Source: JASHPR01 sp963815375 (GTDB lineage Bacteria; Actinomycetota; Actinomycetes; Streptosporangiales; Streptosporangiaceae). From it: a DNA stretch of 64,000 nucleotides. Positions within the stretch are counted from its first letter, which is position 1; the number at the start of each line of letters is the position of its first letter. Under the pieces are notes generated by a model. The model was not told where the DNA came from. It was given only the letters and a program-made list of their open reading frames with translations, and did not search any database. A program made the translations under genes and the position numbers. The stretch lies in contig CAWFGX010000005.1 of assembly GCA_963815375.1 (NCBI GenBank), forward strand, positions 310,001-374,000, written 5' to 3'. This document shows positions 34,797-43,400 of this stretch, one piece after another.

Positions 34797-35675
34797 GTGA
34801 TCGTCACTGTGACGCTGAACCCGGCCCTGCATGTCGGCTATGAGACACAGCGGGTCGCGCTGGGGACCCGCAACGAGGTCAGCAGGGTCCGTTACCGGAC
34901 CGGCGGGCGTGGCCTGGCAGTGGCCAGGGTCCTGCACACGTTCGGCCACGAGGTGGTGGCGGCCGGGCTGGCCGGCGGCGCCTCGGGCGAGGTGATCAGA
35001 GAGGAGCTGGCCCGGGCCGGAGTGCCAGCGCAGTTCACGCCGATCTCCGGCGAGTCGCGGCGGATCCTCGAGGTGGCCGATGCGTCCGACGGCTCGGTCA
35101 CCTCATTCAGCGAGCCCGCGCCGTACATCACCACCGAGGAGCTGGGCAGGCTTGCCGCTGACTACCGATCGCTGCTGGCCGACGCGAGCGCGGCAGTGCT
35201 ATGCGGCAGCCTGCCTGAGGGCCTGCCTGCCGAGACGTATGGCTCGCTGGCCAGCTACGCCGCTGAGGCAGGGGTCCCGGTGGTACTCGACGCTGGCGGA
35301 AGCGCGCTGTGGCACGCGGTGAAAAGGCGGCCGACACTGGTCATCCCCGAGCCTGCGGACGCAGCCGATCCGCAGGCGCTGGTCACGAGCGGTGCCGGCG
35401 CCGCAGTTGTCGTGCTGGACGGTGGCGTCAGTGTGGTCACCGCCGGCGCGAAGTGGACCGCCGTACTACTCGGCACTGGCAGCTGCGCGCAGCTGGGGTC
35501 TCGCGACGCGCTGGTGGCGGGGTTCGTACCGGGCGCAGTGCTGGGGTGGTCCTGGCGCGACACCCTGGCGCACGCGGTGGCGCTGGCGGCTGCTGCTGAC
35601 CTCGCCGGCGACGTTGACATTGAGGCATACGAACAGCTACTGCCGCTGGTGACAGTTACCTCAGAAGCGACATAG
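34797..35675 (+). CDS. PfkB-family sugar kinase homologue (1-phosphofructokinase-like), degenerate motifs
   Basis: A 292-aa ribokinase-fold protein closest in layout to FruK/LacC hexose-phosphate kinases (opening VIVTVTLNPALHVGYE). Several usual residues are changed. The substrate-binding Asp of NPALD is His12. GGKG-x-N is GGRGLA (36-41), losing Lys and Asn. The anion-hole GAGD is GSRD (234-237), which keeps the catalytic Asp237. The rest of the fold is intact (LAGGASGEVIREELARAG, LCGSLPEGLPAETY, VVVLDGGVSVVTAG). It may phosphorylate a different substrate or be a pseudokinase. The GTG at 34797 gives the canonical N-terminus, without a strong ribosome-binding site. Confidence 0.72.
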   Translation: MIVTVTLNPALHVGYETQRVALGTRNEVSRVRYRTGGRGLAVARVLHTFGHEVVAAGLAGGASGEVIREELARAGVPAQFTPISGESRRILEVADASDGSVTSFSEPAPYITTEELGRLAADYRSLLADASAAVLCGSLPEGLPAETYGSLASYAAEAGVPVVLDAGGSALWHAVKRRPTLVIPEPADAADPQALVTSGAGAAVVVLDGGVSVVTAGAKWTAVLLGTGSCAQLGSRDALVAGFVPGAVLGWSWRDTLAHAVALAAAADLAGDVDIEAYEQLLPLVTVTSEAT

Positions 35676-35704
35676 GCACGATAATTGACACTAGGCTAAG
35701 CGCC

Positions 35705-37732
35705 GTGAGTTATACCGGAGGTGAGCTGCAGCGGCGCCGGCCGGACACCCCGGTTCCGTACCGGCACAGCGGCCAGCACAGCGGCGGAACCACTGCCCCG
35801 ATCGTCAACTTGCCGGAATTCACCGCATGGGCCAGGGGCCGCGGGGTGGTCGTATTCGGCGTTATGATCATCGCGGCATCGCTGGTCTGGAAGGCGATCT
35901 TCCTCGGCCACTACTACTTCTGGCAGGACGACTTCCATTTCACTGAGCTGGCGCTCGGCCATTCTTTCAACTGGAGCTACCTGACATTTGTCGGGGCCGG
36001 CCACATGTTCCCCGGGGTTTATGCCCTCATCTGGGTTTGGGCCAGGGTCGCGCTGTACAACTGGACGGTCGCCTCCGCGCTCACGCTCATCATGCTGGCG
36101 GCCTGCGGCCTGGCGCTGCTGCGGCTGCTGCGGACCCTGTTCGGCAGCCGGCCCGCGATCCTGGTTCTGCTGACCATTTACCTCCTGTGCCCGCTGACCA
36201 TGCCGATCATCCGCTGGTGGTCGGCGGCGATGGAGGCGCTGCCGTTGCAGGCGGCCATATTCATGGCTCTCGACGCCCAGGTGCGCTACGTGCGCACCGG
36301 CCGTGCCCGGCATGCGATCGCCGTGTGGGCCTGGCTGCTCGTCGGCCTGGCCTTCTTCGAGAAGGCCCTGGTGCTCCCGCTGCTGCTGTTTCTGGTCACA
36401 TCAGCGTTCCTGGTGGGCGAGGGTGGCTGGCTGCGGGCCGCCTGGCGGACACTGCGCGTGTACTGGCTGTCCTGGCTGGTACAGCTGGTGATCCTGGGCG
36501 GCTATCTGGTCGTGCTCAAGAACGCGCTGAAGACGTCGACGGTTAAGCCGACCGCCCCGAACTCGATCAGCGCGGTCTTCACGTTTACCTGGGGTCTGCT
36601 GAAGGACACATTCGTGCCCGGTGCCATCGGCGGACCGTGGCAATGGTTCCCGCAGGTATCCCAGGGCGGCTCGGAATGGGCCTACGCGGCTACTCCGACG
36701 GCGCTGATCTGGCTGTCACTGATCGTGGCTGTGTGCGTCATCTACGCGAGCGTCTGGGCGCGCAGGTATGCCTGGCGCGCCTGGGCCATCATCGCGTTGT
36801 GGTATCTGCTGGCTGACGTCGTCCCTGTGGTTCTCGGGCGGATCACTGAGCTTGGCCCAGGCGGTCCGTTGCTCCTGGCGCTGGAGACCCACTACGTCTC
36901 CGATGCTGTACCGATCCTGGTCATCTGCATTGGCCTGGCTTTCCTGCCGCTGGATGGATACCCGAATCTCCGGCAGAAACGGCGCCTGGCGACGCCCGAG
37001 GGAGTCCTTGTCCAGCCTGGCCGCCTGGCCGCAGCCGGCCTGGTCGGCGCGTTCATCATCGGGTCGGTGTGGTCGGTGCAGGCCTTCGTGAGCAACACCT
37101 CGAGCCTGTCGGACCAGATCTTCCTGGAGAACGCCAGAGTCGCTGTGGCGGACGCGCCCGCCGGGACGATCATCGACGACCAGCCGGTGCCCGCGTCGCT
37201 TATGATCGGCGCCTTCGGGCAGTTCCGTCAGGATTCCCGCGTGATCGGGCCCATGGAGAGCGCCCAGGCAAAGTCGAGGATCCGCTGGACCACCGAGCCG
37301 GACGGGACGCTCGATCATCAGCTCCTGGTGTTCGGCACCGACGGCCGGCTGCACCAGGCAGCGATGTACGGCCAGGGAACCGTGCCGCTGACGTCGCAGG
37401 ACAAGGGATGCTACAACGCCAGTGCGAACAGCGGAAAGCTCGTAATCCCGTTCACGTCACGGACGGCACCGGGAAGCAACGAGCTGCATGTGGCTTATCT
37501 CGCCGCCCAGGCTGCAAACGGCGAGGACGTCACCGTCACCTATGGGAAGATCTCGCAGCGGCTGACGATCAAGGCCGGGCTGCACGACGCCTACCTGCCG
37601 GTGCGCGGAAGCTCTAACAGCGTCACCGTGTCGGGCGGGCCCGCGACCGGCCCCGATTTGTGCATCAGCGGCATGCGGGCGGGCATCATCTTCGCGTCGT
37701 CAAAGGGGCCCGCGATTCCGGCCTCGCTCTGA
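35705..37732 (+). CDS. Polytopic membrane protein with periplasmic C-domain, GT-C-like
   Basis: A 675-aa protein with about ten TM helices and a C-terminal extracytoplasmic domain of about 200 residues. The first loop after TM1 contains the acidic pair in YYFWQDDFHFTELALG, as expected for GT-C enzymes, followed by FVGAGHMFPGVYALIWVWAR. The C-terminal domain (LENARVAVADAPAGTIIDDQ onward) is beta-rich. It starts at GTG 35705 and lies next to the envelope operon, so a role in surface glycan assembly is plausible but not shown. Its last 142 bases overlap the opposite-strand Trm112-like gene, an unusually long tail-to-tail overlap. Confidence 0.68.
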   Translation: MSYTGGELQRRRPDTPVPYRHSGQHSGGTTAPIVNLPEFTAWARGRGVVVFGVMIIAASLVWKAIFLGHYYFWQDDFHFTELALGHSFNWSYLTFVGAGHMFPGVYALIWVWARVALYNWTVASALTLIMLAACGLALLRLLRTLFGSRPAILVLLTIYLLCPLTMPIIRWWSAAMEALPLQAAIFMALDAQVRYVRTGRARHAIAVWAWLLVGLAFFEKALVLPLLLFLVTSAFLVGEGGWLRAAWRTLRVYWLSWLVQLVILGGYLVVLKNALKTSTVKPTAPNSISAVFTFTWGLLKDTFVPGAIGGPWQWFPQVSQGGSEWAYAATPTALIWLSLIVAVCVIYASVWARRYAWRAWAIIALWYLLADVVPVVLGRITELGPGGPLLLALETHYVSDAVPILVICIGLAFLPLDGYPNLRQKRRLATPEGVLVQPGRLAAAGLVGAFIIGSVWSVQAFVSNTSSLSDQIFLENARVAVADAPAGTIIDDQPVPASLMIGAFGQFRQDSRVIGPMESAQAKSRIRWTTEPDGTLDHQLLVFGTDGRLHQAAMYGQGTVPLTSQDKGCYNASANSGKLVIPFTSRTAPGSNELHVAYLAAQAANGEDVTVTYGKISQRLTIKAGLHDAYLPVRGSSNSVTVSGGPATGPDLCISGMRAGIIFASSKGPAIPASL

Positions 37733-37968
37733 TGAGCGGCTGAGGTTCCCACGGCGCCGCCGCTGCGCGCCCGCTCGATCAGGCGCGCATGCTCATCGTC
37801 CGGGACCGGCGCGCCGTGCTGGGCGAGCATCACCGGGATGTCGTTCTCTATCCGGTAGCCGCGCCGCAGCCGCGGGTTGTAGAGGAGCGCCTCATCGGCG
37901 AAGTACAGCAGGCCGCGCTTGTCGATGGGGCAGACAAGGATCTCCAGCAGTGCCTCATCCAGAGCCAT
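37591..37968 (-). CDS. Trm112-like zinc-binding protein with antisense C-terminal extension
   Basis: A 125-aa protein whose first 75 residues match Trm112/YcaR-type small proteins: LDEALLEILVCPIDKRGLLY and GYRIENDIPVMLAQHGAPV. Trm112 activates SAM methyltransferases in eukaryotes and archaea; bacterial forms are short and of less clear role. Family members are usually 60-80 aa. Here about 50 extra residues are encoded antisense to the end of the 35705-37732 gene and show no domain. Only one CxxxK-type Cys is present instead of the four cysteines of zinc-loaded forms. The ATG at 37968 follows AAGGAGAGG and overlaps the upstream gene by 14 bases, making it the last gene of the leftward operon, which begins with a methyltransferase. 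Confidence 0.74.
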   Translation of the reverse strand: MALDEALLEILVCPIDKRGLLYFADEALLYNPRLRRGYRIENDIPVMLAQHGAPVPDDEHARLIERARSGGAVGTSAAHQSEAGIAGPFDDAKMMPARMPLMHKSGPVAGPPDTVTLLELPRTGR

Positions 37969-38977
37969 GAGCCTCTCCTTCGTTGCGCCACACCCGCGGC
38001 CCGATGGCCGTTGTCGCCGTTGCCGTCGCCATCCCCGCGGTGGCGGCCGCGGCCGCCACGCGACGCCGCCGCGGCGCCGGCCGCGCCGGGCCAGGCTGCC
38101 TCGACAGCTGGATGACGACGAAGCAGGCGATTGCGATGCCGCCGAGCCGGAGTGCCAGCTGCCCCGGATCGGATGGAAGCTTCTCATGGAACATCCAGGT
38201 GCCGACCACCATGAAGTAGATGCTCCCGAGGACGTTGGACACCGGCGCGACAATGGAAATCCGGCAGCGCTGAAGCGCGGTCTGAAAAAACAGCAGGCCA
38301 AGCGCTGAGCACGCCGCCATCACGTACAGGTACGGGGACGACAGTAGCGCCATCACCGTGCCTGCGACCCCGTGACGGTGCAGAAGCGTGCCGGACAGCG
38401 CCTTGATGGCCAGCGCCGCCACGCCGTAGAACATGCCGGTGGCGAAGCCGTAGGAGATGCCGATGACCGGGACCCGGTGCTTGCGCGCGCCCGCGCGGAG
38501 CGCGCTGGCCCCGGCGAGCAGCCCAACCAGGCACGACGGGACGGCGACCGTCGCCAGGAGGACGCCGCTGGCCTTATGGCCGACCTCGCCCGAGGCGCCG
38601 CCCGCCGAGGCCGCCAGCAGGACGACGGACACGGCCATGAAGGCAATGCAGAAGTACTGGGTACGGTCCATGTGCTCGCGCAGAACCAGCCTGGACAGGA
38701 CCAGAACCACGCCGACGCCCCCGGCGATGAGCGGCTGGACGAGGGTGACAGGCGCCAGCATCAGCGCGAGCACCTGCAAGCCGAGGCCAACCAGCATGAG
38801 CGTGAAACCAGCCAGCCACCGCGATGACGACAGCAGGCTCACGACCACGGAGACGATCCGGCGGGTGGAGATCGCCGGAAGCCCCCCGAGCGCCTGCTTC
38901 TCCACGATCAGGCCGGAGTTGTAGGCGGTCGTGGACAGCAGCGCGAGCACCAGCCCGGCCCAGGTACTTCCGGTCAC
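37955..38977 (-). CDS. DMT/EamA-like membrane protein
   Basis: A 340-aa protein with about nine TM helices in the pattern of NIPA/EamA-type drug-metabolite transporters: SLLSSSRWLAGFTLMLVGLG, LAPVTLVQPLIAGGVGVVLV, APVSNVLGSIYFMVVGTWMF. The conserved QPL and P-V-S-N-V-L turns are typical. The C-terminus is Arg/Ala-rich and cytoplasmic. The start is GTG 38977, overlapping the stop of the acyltransferase gene by 4 bases (GTGA); a longer frame to 39196 only mirrors that gene. In this operon it could flip a lipid-linked glycan or export a small metabolite; both are inference. Confidence 0.76.
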   Translation of the reverse strand: MTGSTWAGLVLALLSTTAYNSGLIVEKQALGGLPAISTRRIVSVVVSLLSSSRWLAGFTLMLVGLGLQVLALMLAPVTLVQPLIAGGVGVVLVLSRLVLREHMDRTQYFCIAFMAVSVVLLAASAGGASGEVGHKASGVLLATVAVPSCLVGLLAGASALRAGARKHRVPVIGISYGFATGMFYGVAALAIKALSGTLLHRHGVAGTVMALLSSPYLYVMAACSALGLLFFQTALQRCRISIVAPVSNVLGSIYFMVVGTWMFHEKLPSDPGQLALRLGGIAIACFVVIQLSRQPGPARPAPRRRRVAAAAATAGMATATATTAIGPRVWRNEGEAHGSG

Positions 38978-40413
38978 TGTGAGGCTCCAGGGCTCGGTAC
39001 GTGGCTGGTGGACGGGTCGGCCGCGGCATCGCCGCAGACATCGTTCAGCGCGGACACGTACGCGCTCGCGAAGCTGCCCGCCGCTGGCTCGCTGAGCAGG
39101 GCGCGCCGGTAACGCAGGCACAGCTGAAGCTGCCCGCCCGCGGTCACCGCACCCACAGACAGCCCGCGTGGCATGTGCGCGGACGTCGAGAACCACAGCC
39201 CACAGCCGCGCGTGTAGCCGAACCAGGGCGGGTCAGCGACGATGCCCAGATTGGAGACCAGCGACGTGTCGCACAGCAGCGGCCCTGCCATGCGCAGGGC
39301 CAGCCGGAGCATCACCCGCTTGACCGCTGGCGGACCCGGCGCTGCGGCCAGGGCCCGGCTGACCAGGTCGACTTGCGGCCCGGCGTGTTCCTTTGCCCAG
39401 CGCGTTTGCGCGGCCACGCCGGAGAGCAGCGAGCTGAAGCCGCTGCCGTCCGCGGGCGGGCTCGCGGTCACGGCCGCCAGCCGGGAAAGGTTGCCAGCCG
39501 CGCCGTCCTGGCCGGGCGCCCTGGAGTTGATCGGCATAGTGATCCGGATCCGGTCTCCCGGCCGGCCGTGGCTGGCGTTCCAGCGGCCGATGGTCACGAT
39601 CAGCGCGGCTATCAGCACGTCATTAACGGTGGCGTGAGGACCCTGGCCGGCCCGCGGGAGCGCGGGCACCGGGATGTCCAGCAGAGCGAACCCGTAGCCG
39701 CACCGGCTGCCTCGTGGCCCAGCGTCGCGGCGGTCGCGGGCAATCCGGGCCACAGGCCGAAGCCCCGTGCCCGGAAGCCCCGTGCCTGGCAGCCCGCGCC
39801 CGCCCGGATCGGCCGCTGGCCCAGCCGTGGTGGGTGCACTCGTGGCAGTCGCGGCGGGGGCGCCCGGCGCGGCCACGCCACTGACGTGGGCCTGGTAGTG
39901 CCGTGCGAGGCTGCGCAGCAGGTCGAGGCATGAGATGCCGTCGAGTGCCGCGTGGTGCGCGTTGAGGATCACACGGTCCTCGCCGGGACCGCCCGCCAGG
40001 AGGATGCGAACTGGCGGGGAGCCGCCAAGCGGCGGCGAAAACCCCATGAACCGTGCCCGCACCTGCCGGAGGTCATCGGCGTCCGTCCAGGCGGCCACAT
40101 CGACGGGGTCGGTGTCCGGGTACGCCGGCTGCTCCCACTCCTGCCGGTGCTGCCACCAGCCTGCCGCCGCCTTGCGGGCCATTGCCCTCGGGTGCTCCGT
40201 AAGCGCGGTACCAGCGGCGAGGCGAAGCGCCTGCTCGTCCAGGTGACCAGGGACGCGCACTTCGACGTGTACGTTACAGGGCTCCGCCGGGGCGTCGTAG
40301 TAGCAGCTCAGCTCGTCGGCAACACCGAAGGGTGTGCGCTGGGGCGGCGGCTCCGGCCGGCGCGGGCCACGCTGGTCGAGTGATGGCCCCGTCGTGGGGG
40401 CGGCGCGCCGCAC
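38974..40413 (-). CDS. Condensation-domain acyltransferase (WS/DGAT or PapA-like)
   Basis: A 479-aa protein of the BAHD/condensation superfamily. The catalytic HHxxxDG motif is HHAALDG at about residues 153-159 (NAHHAALDGISCLDLLRSLA). A second conserved block follows, VNDVLIAALIVTIGRWNASH with the RITMPINSRAP strand. It lacks an adenylation or carrier domain, so it is a stand-alone acyltransferase that could transfer an acyl chain to an alcohol or sugar, as PapA proteins do. The GTG start shares its first base with the stop of the AftD-like gene (TAGTG), giving tight coupling. This supports acylation of the glycan made by the locus. Confidence 0.75.
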   Translation of the reverse strand: MRRAAPTTGPSLDQRGPRRPEPPPQRTPFGVADELSCYYDAPAEPCNVHVEVRVPGHLDEQALRLAAGTALTEHPRAMARKAAAGWWQHRQEWEQPAYPDTDPVDVAAWTDADDLRQVRARFMGFSPPLGGSPPVRILLAGGPGEDRVILNAHHAALDGISCLDLLRSLARHYQAHVSGVAAPGAPAATATSAPTTAGPAADPGGRGLPGTGLPGTGLRPVARIARDRRDAGPRGSRCGYGFALLDIPVPALPRAGQGPHATVNDVLIAALIVTIGRWNASHGRPGDRIRITMPINSRAPGQDGAAGNLSRLAAVTASPPADGSGFSSLLSGVAAQTRWAKEHAGPQVDLVSRALAAAPGPPAVKRVMLRLALRMAGPLLCDTSLVSNLGIVADPPWFGYTRGCGLWFSTSAHMPRGLSVGAVTAGGQLQLCLRYRRALLSEPAAGSFASAYVSALNDVCGDAAADPSTSHVPSPGASQ

Positions 40414-43400
40414 TACCAGTCCTCACCGGGGAGTTCCGGCATGCCCGGCTGGTCGCTCCACCGCTGCTGGTTCCACTGCTGCTGGTCGTTCCACTGGGGC
40501 TCGTTCCACTGGGGCTCGCTCCACTGCTGATCGTTCCACTGGGGCTCGTCTGCAGGAACCGGCCACGGGCGGTGCGGGTAGAGCGCGGCCGCGAGCGCAA
40601 CCAGAGCGCAGGCTTGCGCGTTCGGGCCGAACGCGCCGAAGCCGAGTGTCGGATGTCCTGAGCCAGCGGCGGCGATCACGCCGGCGGCCAGCATGGCTAC
40701 CAGGCTGATGAGCGGAAGCAGCCGGGGCCAGGCCGCGGCGACAAGAACCAGCACGGGCAGTGCGAGCACCACCGGCCCGCCGAGCATGAAGATAAGCACC
40801 GCGACCGCGGTCAGGCCGGCCCAGCGGGCGGCCCAGCCCAGGTTCCCTGCGTTCCCGGAAAGATCATGTACCGCTCGGTGCCTGGTCGGTGCCGACCGGC
40901 TGTGCCCCCGGTGCCTGGACCTGGCCCGGCGTCGAGCGGCGGGCGGCACGTTCTTTCTCCGCAGTCTGGCCACGACGACCAGGACGAGGAGCGCTAGCAG
41001 GGACAGGACCAGGGCCGCGTGGTACACGCCGGCCGGCTGGAACGTCATCGTGATCACCCCGCCGGCGCCGGCCGGCACGACGAACGCCTGCTGCCAGCCG
41101 TCGAGCACGGCGGGTGTTAGCGCCTTCCCGTTCAGGGTGGCCACCCACCCGGGGTTGGCGTTCTGGTGTACCTCGATGTAGGACTCCTGCCCCGCCCCGA
41201 TCCGCACGGTTCGGTTGTCGGCCTGCCAGCTCAGTACGTTCAGCGCACGTGAGGGTGCGGTGCTGCTCGCGGTGCCCGTGCTTGAAGTAACAGCGGGCAT
41301 GCTCTGCAGCGTCACGTCGGTCATCGTGAACAGCCCCGGCTGCGCGACCAGCCGGTGGCTGCCGCCGCTCATGGTGACTGTGTCAGCCTGGGCGGACGAC
41401 CCCCCGGACCCCCCCTCCGTGCTGCCCGGGGTGCACAGGTGCACCTGGACCGGCAGCTCTCCCTCGAGGTCTCCGAGCGTTCCGCTGACCGCCGTCTGGA
41501 TGGTCTGGCCGTCCAGCGTGATCGGCGGTCCCTGACCGCAGCCCAGGTTGAACGGGGTCGCCGGGTCCGGCGCGCCGACCTGCAGCCCCGACAGGGCAGG
41601 GATGGCTAGTTTCGCCAGGCCGAGCACGGGCTGGGCTGCCCCTGTGCCCGGCTGCTTCGCTGCCGCCCAGCCCGGGAAGCTGATTGTGATCTGGTTAGTG
41701 GTCAGCGGCTGATTCAGCACAGCCACCCCGCCGAAGCTGACAGTGGCCTCGCTCGTGCCGGCCGGGCTCGTGACCATGATCTCCGGCGGCGCGGCCGTGA
41801 AGCCGAACGCCGTCTGGACCACGATCTTCGATATCGTCCGGTTGCCCTGCCATTTCAGGCTGATCGTCGGGTCGCTCGATCCGGATATCCACGGCGTCGT
41901 GGCTGACGTGAACAGGTTGTCCGGCCCGAACATCGGCAGCGCTCCCCAGGTGGAGCTGGCGCTCACCTGAAGCGTGGATTGCCCCGGCGGCGCGAGTTTT
42001 CCGATCAGGGAATTCAGTTCCCCGCTCGGCTGGGCCACGGCGGAAGCCGTCAGCTGCAGCTGCGTCGCGCTGCTCAGGCTGAAGGTGCGGGCGATCGGGA
42101 CGGTGGCGGCGATGTCGCTGCTCCCGGCGGGCGTCGGCGGCGCCTGGTCGAAGGAGAACGCGACAGACGGGGCGGCGGCCCCCGCGCTCGACTGGGCGGG
42201 CTTGAGGTACCTGGTCACCGTGACCCCGGGGATCTGCACCTCCCGGATACCCGCGCCGGGGTTGCCAGGGACGTCGTTGCTGGCCCCGAGGATCGTGATC
42301 CGCAGCGACGTGGTCGGCCCTGGCGGTACCCGGAGCGCCTGGGTGGCGTTCGTCGGCAGCACCGTGGTCATGGCCTTGCCCCGGGCGGTGCTGACCTGGA
42401 GCTCGTTTGCGACCGAGCGGTTGATGTTGTCGACCAGCAGCTGGACACCGATGCTGGCAGGCAGGTCGACCGAGTGGTTGAAGGTGATCTGGATCCACTG
42501 ACCCACCGGGGTGGTGGGGCTGCCCTCCGTCCAGGCGGTCTCACTGTTGCCGTCGAAGGCGTTAACCGGGTCGTACTGCGGCTGGTAGGTGATCCACGAG
42601 CCGTATGACGAGGCCGTGACGCTGGCCGCGCCAGAGAGCACCGCCACTGTCTGATGTCCTGTGGCTGGCACCGGGAGTATCTGCCGGGGCGGCCCGCCGT
42701 TCCCGCCGAGCGCGTCGTCGATCGGGTTGGTCTCTGTCGCCGTATAGGTATAGGAGACATTGGAGTTGATCAGCCCGAACGCGTTGTCGGCCCGGCGCTG
42801 CCCGTCGGTTACCGCCCACAGGGCTGGCCGGCTAGCCAGCGAGTCGCCAGCGATGACCGCTGCCTGGTTGCTGCCGAGGACGCCCTGCCCGTCCAGTTGC
42901 AGCAGCGAATCGGGTCCGCCGTTGACAAGCGCTGTGTCGCCGACCGGCTGCGCTGCTACTGGGGAGGTAGCCCGACTGGCCTGGCTGGATGCCTGGAAGA
43001 CCTCGACCGCCGGGTACCTCGGCAGGTAGGCCTGGACCTGGTGGGGCGCGAACGGGTTGGTTTGAGCTCCGGTGATCAGGGGGCCGAACGAGGCGACCCG
43101 CCGGAACCCGGACAGGGTCAGGGTTTGCAGCACGATCTTTGGCGAGGTGTAGCCGATCTCGCTGGGGTTCAGGTCGTTGCGCACGACTACATACCTGACC
43201 CCGGCCCGCTGCAGGTACGCGGCGAGGCCAGGGACATCCTGACCAGACTCGATCGCGGTCTCAGCTGTGTCGAGGAACACCTGTGACCCCGGCCCGCCGT
43301 ACGGAACCAGGCTGCGCTCGACCCACGGGGAGCTGGCCAGCGGCTCGAGCGGGTCGTCGATCGGCTCCCCCCAGAGGTAGAGCCCGTGGCTGTCGCCCGG

